The notes below the pieces were generated by a model. It was given only the letters and a program-made list of their open reading frames with translations. It did no database searches and was not told the origin of the DNA. 64,000 bases of DNA from Brachionus rotundiformis (lineage: Eukaryota; Rotifera; Eurotatoria; Ploima; Brachionidae). The translations under genes and the position numbers were made by a program. Of the stretch, positions 46,335 to 58,849 are shown piece after piece; positions within the stretch are counted from its first letter, which is position 1, and each line of letters starts with the position of its first letter. Location of the stretch: the NCBI GenBank assembly GCA_016802295.1, contig JAESIW010000200.1, positions 2,435,542 to 2,499,541 of the forward strand. The letters run 5' to 3'.

Positions 46335-49181
46335 ATGAGCAGTTTTCATATCAAGGTGCTTTATGTTTCATTCATATGCCATTCATTTAAGTAATTGTTT
46401 ACCCAAGTTGATCATTTTCTTAAGTTTAATTTCAGAGTCTTGTGCCAATTTCGAAAATCTACAGCCGAATTGTATAACTCAGAAAACGAGTACCAGAAAA
46501 GTCTAGAAATAAGTAGAAATGTTTCCATGATTTTGAACAGACTTTTGAAAGGATACGACAAGCGCTTGCGACCTAACTATGCTGGTTAATTAATATGATA
46601 AATTTATTTAGTCCATTTATTTGATTTGAATAATTTTAGGCCCCCCGGTTGAAGTTGGAATAACAAGTAAAAAAAAAATTAACTAAGAATATCTTTAATT
46701 TAGAAATAAAGTTAACATCAATAACATAAATTCTGTTTCCGAAGTCAACATGGTATCAAGCTCGATTTTATTGTTCAAAATTAAATTTTCTAAAATTATT
46801 TTAAGGACTATACCATGGATATGTTTTTCCGGCAAATGTGGACAGATAAACGGCTTTCCTTTGACGGGGTAAGTGAACTCGTAATAGGATCAGATATGCT
46901 GCACAGAATATGGGTACCAGATACCTATATTGGTAGATTTAAGTCTATTTATGCAAATAATTGGCTTGATTTTTGGTTCTTTAGCTAATGATAGAAAAAC
47001 CTACTTTCACAAAGCCACTGTACAAAATAAATTCATTCGAATTAACCCTGATGGCCAAGTTTTATATAGTATGAGGTAAAATTCAGTTTTTCAGTAAAAA
47101 AAATCTAACATTATCTTAAAGAATGACTGTAACAGCTGCCTGTCCGTGAGTACATTGTTTTATTTAAGTAACTTTTTAAGAAATTTAAAAATTTTTTATT
47201 TCAGGATGGATTTTCGTTATTTCCCAATGGTAACATTTTACACTTAATAGCTCTTTTAATTATGAGAATTTAATTTATTCGTATTCGAATTAAAAATTCA
47301 ATAAACTGATAACTGATCATAAGAGAATTAAAGAAAAACTTGTTAAATAAAATCAAAACTATTGATATTTAGGCTACTACTATAATCACTACTTAAATTT
47401 TTAACTCTAGTCAAATTTTAAAAAGGACAGTCTTTTCTTCTCTATTCTCAAATATCAATTTTTATTTTATTCATAAAAATTAATCAAAATTAATTTATTT
47501 GCAAATTTTGTTCAGAAATTCATTGTCAAATTTCAAGACGCTTTAATTTTAAAATTTTATTTTTATAATATGAAAAAATTAAAATTTTTTCATTCAACTT
47601 CATCAATGCCTTATAATTTTTTTGATAATTGATTTTATTTTTGGCGAAATTTTCAAAATTTAAAATTTATAGGAAAAAGTTAAGAGTTAATTTTATTTTA
47701 ATATACTCACGAAAATTAATTTGATAATTTTTAAAATAGTTTTAGTTTATTTTTAACCTATTAATTATTATTTAATTTCTACATAAATTGATAATTTTTT
47801 AGGATCATCAAGAATGTGATCTAGAAATTGAAAGCTGTAAGAAAATTATTAGCAAAATAATGAAAAAATTATTTATTATTATTAAGATGGCTTCCGAATG
47901 GAGGACATAAAATACAAATGGGCAGCTGGGCTAAATTCTTCAGCTGTTGACGTTGCGCCAAATATTGAGCTACCACAGCTAAAATATAAAGAATACAAGC
48001 TTATCGAGAGACAATTTCGTCTATCAACAGGCAATGAATAAAATAATGAACTTCCCTTAATTTAAAATCTAAATTTAAATTAAATTTAGGCTTATATTCA
48101 AGACTTACAATGAAATTATATTTTAGTCGAAGTCTTGGTTATTTTATTACTCAAATATACATACCATCTACTCTTATAGTGGCGCTTTCATGGGTTTCAT
48201 TTTGGCTTGATAGAACAGCGGCACCGGCTAGAGTGTCTCTAGGGATCACCACTGTCTTGACTATGGTTACTTTTATTTGGAGCACGAATGCCAGTTTGCC
48301 AAAAATATCATACATCAAAGGCATTGATGTCTATCTTGTTTGTTGTTTTTTCATGACTTTTGCTTCGGTAATCGAGTATGCCATGGTATCATATGTTCAC
48401 CATAGGAACGAACGCCGCAAGCAACGAATACCGAATAGAATACACTTATTGAATAATGACAATCGGCTTCAGCAAAATAGGTTTGCATTTGTGGACCAAA
48501 ATTTCAAGAGCCAACCAAATTTAAAGTATGTTATAATAAAATTTCTTATTTTTTAAGATTATTCTTTAGAGAGATTTATTCATGCGATCTCAATAAGTCG
48601 AATAAAAATTTAAAACAATCAAAAATTAAATCACAAAATGAAAATTATCGGGGATCAATTGTTGATCTAAGGGAAAATATCTATAATTCGTTTGTTCTTC
48701 CGATTAAAAAACAAAATTATAAAAAATGCACCTGTAATTTGCATCAAACATCTTCACGACAAGTTGATACCAAACCAACTGAGTTTAATCAAGCATTCAG
48801 CAAAAAAAAGCATACTTTTCCAAATGATCAGTTAGTCAACGATCTCGGATCAAATGAGTTGAAAACTTCTAGATCATTTACATCTAATAGAAGCCACAAG
48901 GTAGCTTTCAGTCTTTGATTAAAAAATCGAATCAAAATTAAATCTTTTCTGAATAATTTTAGAGATCAAACATTGAATTATTTGATTTGGCAGAATCAAG
49001 AACAAAATTGGCACCCAATGTTATTAGTATCAGTAGGCCTTTGGTCTCAAGTGAGAAAAAGAAACGAACTTATAGACTGAAAGCCAGCACTATAGATAAT
49101 TATTCAAGAATTTTATTTCCTACATTTTTTTTGACTTTTCATATAATTTATTGGACTTTTTATTTAAAAATAAGCTCTTGA
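46335..49181 (+). CDS. Cys-loop anion channel subunit (GABA/glycine receptor family)
   Basis: Pentameric ligand-gated chloride channel subunit of the plasma membrane. Thirteen exons, about 567 residues: 46335-46390, 46436-46584, 46640-46666, 46712-46752, 46806-46932, 46985-47075, 47122-47145, 47205-47229, 47803-47836, 47887-48030, 48090-48525, 48570-48900, 48963-49181. Exon 1 encodes a short hydrophobic leader (MSSFHIKVLYVSFICHSF), so I chose this ATG. Family motifs follow: SVSEVNMDYTMDMFFRQ, WVPDTYI, the Cys-loop Cys171-Cys185 with 13 residues between, LEIESYGF, STGLYSRL, four membrane segments, and M4 IDNYSRILFP. M2 is preceded by PAR (APARVSLGITTVLTM), the anion-selectivity signature. A 150-residue M3-M4 loop is basic and Ser-rich. 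Agonist cannot be told: GlyR, GABA-A beta or invertebrate GRD-like are all possible. The intron at 48031 starts with GC. Confidence 0.93.
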
Positions 49182-49877
49182 AATTAAATATTTTTTTATA
49201 CTAAATTAATAATAATAAATTGTGAATGATTGAATTTTATTTAAATTTTTTTTACAATTAATTGAGGACAGTAAGAAAGTTCATTCTCTCATAAATCAAT
49301 GAGCTTGAAAAAATTCCAAAATTAATGAGTTTAAATATAAAAAATTTGAACTATAAAACAAATAAAAAAAATAAAACGAAATGAGATAAATAAAAAATGA
49401 TTTAATTATTTTAAATAGGCTCTTAAATCACAAATAAGTATTTATTAGATTTTTAAAATTCAAAAAAATATATATTTTTTAAATTTTAAAAAATAATAAT
49501 GAAAACTTGTTAAAATAATTTCCAATTTACATTTTCTTTTTCGCTTTAAACTTAAAAAGAAGGAAAATATAACAAAAAAATGTTTCAAAGAATTCCTTCT
49601 GGTTATTTCTGAGAGATTTATTTTTTTAAGCATCAGCGTGTTTCTTATAATGGTATATAAAAAAATTTGTATTAATGTAAAATTAGGTAAATTTTTATTT
49701 TAATTTTGACTATAAAATGTGCTAAAATTAGACTAACTTTCTAAAAATTTTATTAATTTTTGAAATTTCTTCTTGCAAAAATGGGATTTAATAAATATAT
49801 TTTTCCAAATCCAAATCAATATTAAATTAATTTCCAAAACATACAAAGTTGAAAAAGTTGATAATTCAGTAATCTTT
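49182..49877. other. Intergenic between convergent genes
   Basis: AT-rich 3' flanks of the channel (+) and Neuralized (-). Nothing else seen. Confidence 0.5.
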
Positions 49878-51976
49878 CTAAGACTTGAAAAATCTAATTA
49901 TATCTAAAACTTCCACTCTACAAATGGGACAAAGAGGATTTTTTGACATTTTGTTCTCACCACAATCTTTCTTTGCCTTTTCTTTCAAAGCTTTAGCACT
50001 AAAAACAAAATAAATTAATTTTTATCTTGGATTTTTTTGAACATTTACCAATTCCAACACAAGCACATGTGACCACATGAATAAAAAACACATTCGATAG
50101 GAGCATCAAGACATATTTTGCACTCATCTAGGCCAGATTTTCGCTTTTCCTTGTAAGAATTTTCTCCATCTTTCAAGTTATGTTTGCCCAAATCATTACC
50201 AACATCGGGTATCAATTGACTTTCAAAATAATCAATTAAGGCCGAGTTAGGTCTTTTCTTTTTGGTCATTTCGACCTGATTCAATCTATCGCATGGTTTT
50301 ATGATTCTTAGCGCATTTATTCTTCCACATAAATCGAAAAAAAACCACAACTTTTGGGTTATATCCACATTAAATAAACATTTTGTAATTTGGTTACCAT
50401 TTATATAAAATTCCAAATTACCGCTTTTTTCGTTTATTATAAAACAGAGCTCATCGGCCAGAGAAATATTGTGCTTTTTTGAGACTAAATCAGAATTAAA
50501 CAAGTTCTGAAAAACAATCCAATATTCGGGTCGGTCCAAAAGACAGTCGGCGTCATCTGGCAAGTCGATGCCAGGACTGAGGCTGTTTGGATCACATGTG
50601 GTGCATCCAATGCCAAGAGACAGCTCTGCTTCATTTAAATTTTGATCGATTCCAACTATTTGAATACAAAAAGGCTTTCCAAACTCAACTGTTTTATTCA
50701 AAAATACATAGGCGTTCCGAGTTGGTTTTTTTTTATCTACATTATTCAAATTTTTGAAATTTTTAAGCGATGATTCACGGTAGGCTATTGAACAATCTGG
50801 TTCACAAATATTTACATTTCTACCATGAATTTTGCTCAAAAATTTATATAAGTTATCACTTTGGAGATCTAATTTTTCATGAATTAGTACTGGTATTGAT
50901 TCATAGAAATTTTTTATTTTTCTATTTAGCTCTTTAAAAGCATTCATTTGAGTATCTTGTGCTATTGAATCGCACAATGTCTCGTTTAAGTGATTATCTA
51001 CACATAAACGACGATGGCTTATTAACAAATTACTAAAATTGTCCTTTTTTTGTCTCACAGAGACGCCATTTTGTGGTATCATGGTAACCAAATCAATAGA
51101 TGAGTTAAAGGAGCTAGAAGCAGAGGACCGGTCAAAATTTAGGGTTTTAAAATTGTCCGAAAGAGAAGATATACTCTCAAATGTACTGTCATTGGAGTTT
51201 TCTTTCTGAACACTTCTGGAAAAGTTAAGAATTTCAATTGATAGAGTATTACCATAAATATCAAACATTGCCCACAAATTATTAGGCTCTTTAGATGAAT
51301 CATACACTTGAACCCCATCAAAAAACTGTCCCTTGTAGCTGTTATTTATGCCGAAATGAACCTCTCCTTTGCTATTGACAAAAAAATACAATATATCATT
51401 CTCTTTTACGGAATTTTGTGGCACAGCTCCAGCCCAGTAACCTTTTCTGTTGGTCAAATCTGGATAGACATATTTGGGCAAATCATAGAGATAATCGTCA
51501 TCATTTTGCGCTGAAGTATTTTTCTGGTTAAATTTTTTTCGATGTGTATCTGGATTTACATTAGTAAGACCAAACCTGAGCATTCCGTTCCATAGCGAGC
51601 TCATACAGTTTATCCTAATAAATAATTTTTCGTTTAGCTGAATTGGTCGATTGCTGAAAACTATGGCATCACAAAAGCTGCGCTCAACTCGTTTTGCACT
51701 TCTATTATTTTTGGACAAAATAATGTTTTTGCCGTAGACTTGATGAAATCTAATACTTTGACAGACTCTGTTTTCATTCATTTGGTAACCTGAATCTTCT
51801 ATTTTAGCTTCATTTTCACTATCAGAATCAGAATAATTGGTCTCTACCAGAATAACTTCCCGAGAATTTGACGTATGGTTTTCACCTTTGCTTTTAAGTT
51901 AGTAAATAATAGGCCATGTAATACGATAATAAAGTTTACCATTTGAATTTATATATTTTGATTCATTTGTCCCCAT
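49878..51976 (-). CDS. NEURL1: Neuralized-like E3 ubiquitin ligase
   Basis: Neuralized ubiquitinates Notch ligands and promotes their endocytosis. Three exons, 51976-51940, 51885-50049 and 49998-49878, give about 664 residues. An acidic start (DSDSENEAK) precedes NHR domain 1 (about 57-205: IRFHQVYGKNI, LRFGLTNVNP, GYWAGAVP, LWAMFDIYG). A poorly conserved linker follows, then NHR domain 2 (about 395-535: VFLNKTVEFGKPF, LGIGCTTCDPNSL, LWFFFDLCGR), and a C-terminal RING (about 603-655: CKICLDAP, CGHMCLCWNC, CPICR). Two NHRs plus RING is the Neuralized/NEURL1 layout. The RING loop between the sixth and seventh metal ligands is about 22 residues, roughly twice that of vertebrate NEURL1. Each NHR keeps an aromatic FFDLxG-like end. 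Confidence 0.92.
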
Positions 51977-52557
51977 TATTATTTTCTCTTAATAGCTTTA
52001 AATTTTTTAAATCAAATTTAAAAAAAAAAGAAAAATAATTATAAGATTTCAATAAGTGAATGTAATTAATATTTAAATTAAACTTCACTTTGTTTTTTAT
52101 TTTTGTATAAATTAAATTTTTTGATTAGGTCTACTTAAAAAAATTTGTGTCTTACAAAAACTAAAATGGCTAGAAAATTTTAGCTAAAAATTATCATTCT
52201 TAAAAATTTTTTCGATAAAATTAAAAAAATTAATTATTTTTGTAATTATCAAGACATTAATCATTATCTAATTTGATTTTATATTTTCTTTAATTATTAA
52301 GAAAATTTTCTTTATTAAATTTTTATGAGTAAATTTATTAGTTTAACTATTGAATTAATAAATGTTTGATTTCTCAAAAATTAAATCTTACATAGGCAAT
52401 AAATCAAAATTTAAAGTTATCTATTTTTGAAAGTAGCCTAAGAAAATGAATAATTCCAAAAAGTAAGCTTTTCCTGCCGTAATGCATTAAATTAATCATA
52501 TTAAATAGCAGTAAAACATATTTATAGTCTTATTTTTTTAATAAAAAAATTTTATTA
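51977..52557. other. Intergenic, AT-rich
   Basis: 5' flank of Neuralized; nothing recognised. Confidence 0.5.
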
Positions 52558-53020
52558 AACTATTAAACCTTTATTAAACTCTGCACCTGACGTTCAAACG
52601 AGTGTATTAGACAGTGATGGCTCTTCATCTACATCGACATCTCAAATACCTTGTGAACAAAGGTCAAAAAAAAGCAGAAGAGGTGATACTGGTTTTCTGT
52701 CGACCATATCTGACATTCAACCAGTAAATATTACAGAATCATCAGTAGATTTTAAATTCGAGTTCAAATATTATGAGCTATTGAACTATAATTTTTCAGA
52801 AAAGAATCCAATTTATAAGCCGTTAGATTTTTATAGACATTTTAAAAAAGAAATTCCTATTTTATCTCAAGTATGTGAATTAATTTATTGTGTAACAGCA
52901 ACCTCAGTACCCTCTGAAAACCTTTTTAGCAATGCAGGTTTAGTTCAAAATGACCAAAGAAATCGGATGGAACCGTCTGCTCTAAATATGGTCAATTTTA
53001 TTATGAAAAACAAATTTTAA
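52558..53020 (+). pseudogene. hAT transposase C-terminal exon
   Basis: Open from about 52558 to the TAA at 53018. A Ser/Thr-rich acidic linker leads to NPIYKPLDFYRHFKKEIP, then ATSVPSENLFSNAGL and NMVNFIMKNKF. This is the BED-type hAT (ZBED-like) dimerisation region, a different hAT from the one at 24-28 kb. No upstream core is present in this window on either side. There is no ATG, so a fragment or a last exon. Confidence 0.75.
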
Positions 53021-53107
53021 ACTTTTTTCATTTTTTAATCCAATTTAATTATTCTCAAGTTCAAAATTTCAAAATTATGATTTCCTTTTTTTATAAATCG
53101 ATTTTCT
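52862..53107 (+). repeat. 246-base block, copy before the gap
   Basis: The same 246 bases recur at 53633-53878 with one substitution seen (T at 53061, A at 53832). It ends exactly at the first N and its partner starts exactly at the last N. Confidence 0.9.
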
Positions 53108-53632
53108 NNNNNNNNNNNNNNNNNNNNNNNNNNNNNNNNNNNNNNNNNNNNNNNNNNNNNNNNNNNNNNNNNNNNNNNNNNNNNNNNNNNNNNNNNNNNN
53201 NNNNNNNNNNNNNNNNNNNNNNNNNNNNNNNNNNNNNNNNNNNNNNNNNNNNNNNNNNNNNNNNNNNNNNNNNNNNNNNNNNNNNNNNNNNNNNNNNNNN
53301 NNNNNNNNNNNNNNNNNNNNNNNNNNNNNNNNNNNNNNNNNNNNNNNNNNNNNNNNNNNNNNNNNNNNNNNNNNNNNNNNNNNNNNNNNNNNNNNNNNNN
53401 NNNNNNNNNNNNNNNNNNNNNNNNNNNNNNNNNNNNNNNNNNNNNNNNNNNNNNNNNNNNNNNNNNNNNNNNNNNNNNNNNNNNNNNNNNNNNNNNNNNN
53501 NNNNNNNNNNNNNNNNNNNNNNNNNNNNNNNNNNNNNNNNNNNNNNNNNNNNNNNNNNNNNNNNNNNNNNNNNNNNNNNNNNNNNNNNNNNNNNNNNNNN
53601 NNNNNNNNNNNNNNNNNNNNNNNNNNNNNNNN
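53108..53632. other. Assembly gap (525 N)
   Basis: Run of unknown bases. The duplicated flanks suggest an unresolved repeat or a false join; the two long ORFs that cross it are artefacts. Confidence 0.99.
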
Positions 53633-53878
53633 TTATCTCAAGTATGTGAATTAATTTATTGTGTAACAGCAACCTCAGTACCCTCTGAAAACCTTTTTAG
53701 CAATGCAGGTTTAGTTCAAAATGACCAAAGAAATCGGATGGAACCGTCTGCTCTAAATATGGTCAATTTTATTATGAAAAACAAATTTTAAACTTTTTTC
53801 ATTTTTTAATCCAATTTAATTATTCTCAAGTACAAAATTTCAAAATTATGATTTCCTTTTTTTATAAATCGATTTTCT
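53633..53878 (+). repeat. 246-base block, copy after the gap
   Basis: Second copy of the hAT C-terminus (LSQVCELIYCVTATSVPSEN onward, stop near 53790) and its 3' flank. Confidence 0.9.
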
Positions 53879-54580
53879 AATCTCGAAATTTTTTTGTGTT
53901 AAATTAATTTTTCAATTTAATAAACTGCACAATTAGAAAATTTGAAATTTCACGGTTTTATATTTTCAAACTTTACGAAATATTTTGAAGGTTTTTTTAC
54001 TCAATTAGAAAAAAACGATTTTCAAGGTTTGCAAAAAAACTTCAAGTGAAATAATTTTGAAAAAACTTTGAAATAAAAAAATTCGATTAACAACCCTAAT
54101 AAAAATACTAAATTTTTAAACAATTTACATTCAACTGAATAAGAAAATAATTTTATTTAATAAAATAATTCGATTATTTTACTCAAAATTAATAAAAAAA
54201 ATAGTTCACTTTTGTCAATCTGGTTATTTTAATGACCTAAAAAAATCACCTTTTCAGCAAAAATTATTTTTTTTTTAGATTTGTCAAATATTATTCTGAC
54301 AGAATTAATTATCCTTCGAAAAACTATATGATTTCATTATTGCTTTCTAAAAAATTCTACTTATCTTCTATTTTAAATTAGTTAACTAGAAATGTCTAAA
54401 ATCGTTTTTTTTGATTATTTAAAAAAAATCTTAACAATTTTAACTCATTAATCAGACCAAACCATTAAAATAATAACTCTCTTTTAATAATTAAATTAAT
54501 TTATATTAAAATAATTTAAAAATTTTATTTTTTTAATATTTATTTAATCGAAAAACATATTAAGTGTAAAAATTAGATGC
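53879..54580. other. Intergenic, AT-rich
   Basis: 3' flank of PIBF1; nothing recognised. Confidence 0.5.
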
Positions 54581-57500
54581 TTAATTTCTATCTATTGTGT
54601 AAACCCGTCTTTGATTAGGCGATTTATCAATGCGGTTCATTTTATTAGGCGAATTTTGCCGATCTAATCTCGATGTCTAAGAAAATAAATTGATATATAA
54701 TTTTATATAATAATGATAATAAATGTATATTATTTTAAACTTACAAACATGAGAGGTCTTGGGTTATTCAGGTCTAAATTATGGCTTGACTTTGAATGAT
54801 TCTTAGAACTGGCAAAATGTTTATTTCTACTAAATACACCAGCTCTTCTCAATTCGTCCTGAATACAAATAAGTTCCTGTGGAAATTAAAAATTTTTATT
54901 AACATTCTGAGATTTTTTTATCTTTTTTTTCAATAAATTACTTCATTGTGACGAATCAATTTTTCTATGTCAGCTGTCATTTCATTTTGTTTTTTGAGTA
55001 ACGACTCTCTTTCTGCGGAGATTTCACTTTAAAAAAAATTAAAATTTCTAATTCAATGCTTATGAAATTAAATATCTAATTACTTTAGTTTTGTTTTCAA
55101 AGCTTCGATTGTACTTTGTTGTTTTTTAAGCTGAGTTTCTTTAGCTTGAATTGATCGAACCAAAAATTCATGTGGCTGTTTTGTGTTATCTATTACATTT
55201 TTGGCTACATCGAGCTTTAAGAATTTTAAAAAATATTCAAAACAGAATTCCATGTAAATACTTGATCTTGAAGTTCTTTTAAATTGTTTCTTTCTTTATT
55301 CAATTCTATCCTCAAAGAAGTGTTTAATTGTTCAAGATGCAGCACTCTTTTGGTGAGGTGAACATTTTGCTGGATTCTTCGTTTCGAATTCATCATCAAA
55401 TTTGTTCCATATCCGTAAGATAATAAAATTTTCTCTGCATCTGCTTCATTTATATCTCCATTTTCGCCTAAAATTTCAACTTTTAAATTTTTTATCTCCT
55501 TTTATTTTAAAAATCTGACTTGATTCTGCCACTTGTTTAATAACAGCATCCATTTCGTCCTCAACTTTTTCATAATTTTCTAATCTGCCTTTTTTCTCAT
55601 TTAATTCGCTTTCTAGTTCGAGAAATCGCTTATCATTTTGTAACTGAAGTCCGTAAAACTCGTTTTGTATTACCTGAATAAAAAAATTTTAAATTATCGT
55701 TATTAACAAAAAGTTTATTTAAACAATTAATTTACTTCATTTTTTTTTTGAAGTTTTTCATTTTCAATTAAAACCTTTTGATGATTGCTAACATGTTCTT
55801 CATTTAGCATTTGAGCTCTTTCGAGCTCGAATGTTTTCATTTTTAACTCAGATTTTAATTCAGAGACTTTATTTTCGCAGCTCACCTGGACCAGTCTTAA
55901 CTCATTTACAGCTTCCTGATATTTAATGCTTATCTCTTTAAAATTGAGCTCATTTTTTTCTCTCTCTTGTACCAATACTTCTTTAGACTCCCTAAGGTTT
56001 CTAATTTCTCGTTCATAAAATTCTTTGGTACTCTCTCTAAGTTTTTCAATTTCCTGGTTAGTTTTTAGCTTCAAATCAGCAAGCTCTTGGTTAAGTTTTA
56101 GCTCGTACTCGTTTTTGTACCCGTCTCGAGCACTCATATACTTTTCATAAAGTTCCTCTTTGGAAATTTTGGCATCTTCATAAAGTTTCTGTGTTTGTTC
56201 CAATTTGTCTTCAATTGTTTTACACTTGGATTGGTTTTCAACAAATTGTTTATGCAAATAATCTTTATCTTGTCTTAGTAAAGATATTTCTTGTTTTAAT
56301 TGATTGACCTAAAGTAAACTTAAGCATTTATTTTCAGAATAAAAAATTTAAAAATTACATCTTTGCTAAGATCGTCTCTTTCTTTGGTTAGAACTTGAAT
56401 TGAAGCTGAACTCTTGGAATTTTTTATTTCCGAATCGGTAAGTTTTTTTTCCAAATCGTCTCTTTCACTTAAAAAAAGTCTAATTTTTTTTTTAATGTTT
56501 GAAGTAAATTTTACAATTTAACTCTATCGTAGTTATCTTTCTTGAAATTTGCTTGTTGAAGTTGAGCTTTGGTATCCGCCAGTTCGTAGTACAACTTTTG
56601 ACTGTCAATTGAATTGGCATTTAGTTTTTTCATGTCATCATCATATATCTTTACATTGAAAATATAGAAAAATGTTTAATATTTAACTTTAATTATCATT
56701 AATTTATAATATTTATTTATAATTGAATTTTTTTTCTCCAGATATTTAAGTTAAGGAAAAGTAAAAATCGTCTAAAACTATTGCAAAAATCTTTAAATGT
56801 GGAAAAAACTCACTGGCATTTGTAATCGATTTTGATAAATTGATAGACTTGTTACCAAGAAATTAATTTAAGAATACAAAACTATTTTAAATTCGTTTGT
56901 TTAATTTTTAAGATTTTGTATAAATAGTCCTTAATATTTAACTTAAATTCTTGATTGTTTCAGTTTTTTCTATTATTCTAGTTATCATCTATATAAACAT
57001 TTTCAATCTATATATATTCTATCTAACACAAATTTTGATATTTTATAATAATTAATTAAATGGAGTGTAAATAGGCTATTAATTAACCTTGAAATGGAAA
57101 AAAAATCATTCAAATGTCACCTGAATCAATTGGAACATATTCATTACCAAAAAAGAAAACTACTTTAAGATAAGGTAATACATCAATGTATTCTTTGCTT
57201 TGCTTGATTTATTTTTATCTTTTTACTGTTATGATTAGTTATCAAAAAAAACATTATGGGTCTACAATAAAATTAAGGAGGATTATTTGCCTAATTTGTC
57301 TAATTAAAATTCTGAGTTATCAAGTAATAAAAAGGAAAATTATGCTTTTACATTAAATTTTGTGTCCAAAAAACTTCCATCGTTTTATACTCAAGCAAGT
57401 TATAAACAACTAAGTAGACTTAAATTTTATGCCGAGAAGATGGGAATTAATTCAACTAAAGAATAGCTTCGAGAAATTATCTCTATTACCCAATTCTATC

Positions 57501-58564
57501 TCTAATTCGTTTAAATCACAATAATTTTCATGATAATCTCAAAATTATCAGTAACTAAAATTAATTTGAAATTTAGATCAATATTATATATATATTTTAT
57601 CTTCACTGAAGCATTTTGAGATCGAATCAATTGCTTAAAAGCAGCTCATAAAAAGATTGCCAATGCCTTAAATAAGATAATACTAAATTTTACCTGTTTA
57701 AGCTTTTGAATTTCACTTTTGTCATATTTTGCCTGCTCTTCCAACTCCATAATTCGTTTTTGACACTCTTCCAATTTGGTTTTTAATGGTCGAGTTACAT
57801 TATAAAGTTTAAGCTAATAATTAAAATATTAAACTATTTATTTTGTAAAAATGTTAGTCTTAAAAATGAATATACCGCCGCATATTCCTTTATTGTCAAG
57901 ACTTCTGGGTCGCGTCTGGACATAAAATCATGCTCTTCCGGAGTCCAGCCTAGAGCATCAATGCTATTTATCTCTCTCTTTATTTCTTTTTCATTTTTCA
58001 TAAATCTTTCATTATTTTCTTCAAGTTCCTTTTGTCGTATTAAAATACGATTAAGCTCAACTCTTATTTGTTCCTGTTTTTGTTTATCTTCTTCTTGATG
58101 TATCTTTTATTCAAAAATTAATTTTTTTTAATTCATTCATGTAATCTGATATTACAGCTGTAATACTTTCCAAACGTGTACTAAGAATTTGATTTTGATG
58201 AGCTAAGTCTTCACATTTTTCCTGTAAACTTTCACATCGATTTGAATATTCTATTTTGATGTTATTCAATTGAAAGTCTCGTTGAGCAAGCTCAATTTTT
58301 GTTAATTGTAAATCATGCTGTAATTGCTTTATTTCAAGATTATGACGTCTATTCTGTTTTGATTTTGTCTTTACAGGCTCCAAATCAGATGACTTTATTT
58401 AAGAAAAATTGAAAAAAAAAAAATTTTAATTAAAAATTAATTACACCAAAATCAAAATTTGATAAATCTAAAGAGCTGTCATCATCGATCTGAGAAGAGT
58501 CGTAGCCAAATCCTGGAGTTAAGTCAAAAAGTTCGCTTTTTGATATATCGTCTAGGTTATTCAT
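54581..58564 (-). CDS. PIBF1: PIBF1 / CEP90 centriolar satellite protein
   Basis: Coiled-coil protein of centriolar satellites and distal centrioles, needed for ciliogenesis. It runs from the ATG at 58564 (MNNLDDISKSELFDLTPGFG) through about a dozen exons to TAA at 54581. The acidic start is followed by continuous coiled coil. Diagnostic stretches match PIBF1: LELADTK-like ELADTKAQLQQ then DNYDRV, SERDDLEKK, EELYEKYMSARDGYKNEYE, LKTNQEIEKLRES, FYEREIRNLRES, and near the C-terminus ILLSYGYGTNLMMNSKRRIQ. One intron (56649-57693) is about 1 kb; the rest are about 50 bases. Small exon borders in the 3' half are approximate. The C-terminal tail (SNHDLN-type, RVYTIDRN) is not conserved. CEP164, also in this window, acts in the same pathway. 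Confidence 0.88.
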
Positions 58565-58849
58565 TGTTAAAGTATATCAATTTTCCATTTATTTGGATCT
58601 TGAACGATTTTAAATTTAAAATATACACTCTGAATCTCAAAAATATTTTTGTCTTTTTTGGTTGCTATGAATGACTGTATGTTGAATGGTCGGAATGGTT
58701 GTCATGATAAATGAGTATTAACCAACAGAACAGTGCTCAACTTTTGTCTCAATGTTTCAAATTCATTTTCACCATTCTATAAATAAAATATATTGATTTA
58801 GAATTATTTTGATTTAAAATTTTTTTTATATATTTTTATTTAGCAGTGC
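58565..58849. other. Intergenic, 5' flank of PIBF1
   Basis: No promoter motif assigned. Confidence 0.4.

Noticed and set aside
53077..53672. Long ORFs on both strands across the N run
   Set aside because: Created by unknown bases; not sequence.
57340..57480. Short open stretch in the large PIBF1 intron (KLPSFYTQASYKQLSRLKF)
   Set aside because: Opposite strand to the host gene, no motif, ends quickly. Possibly a decayed transposon piece, not enough to call.
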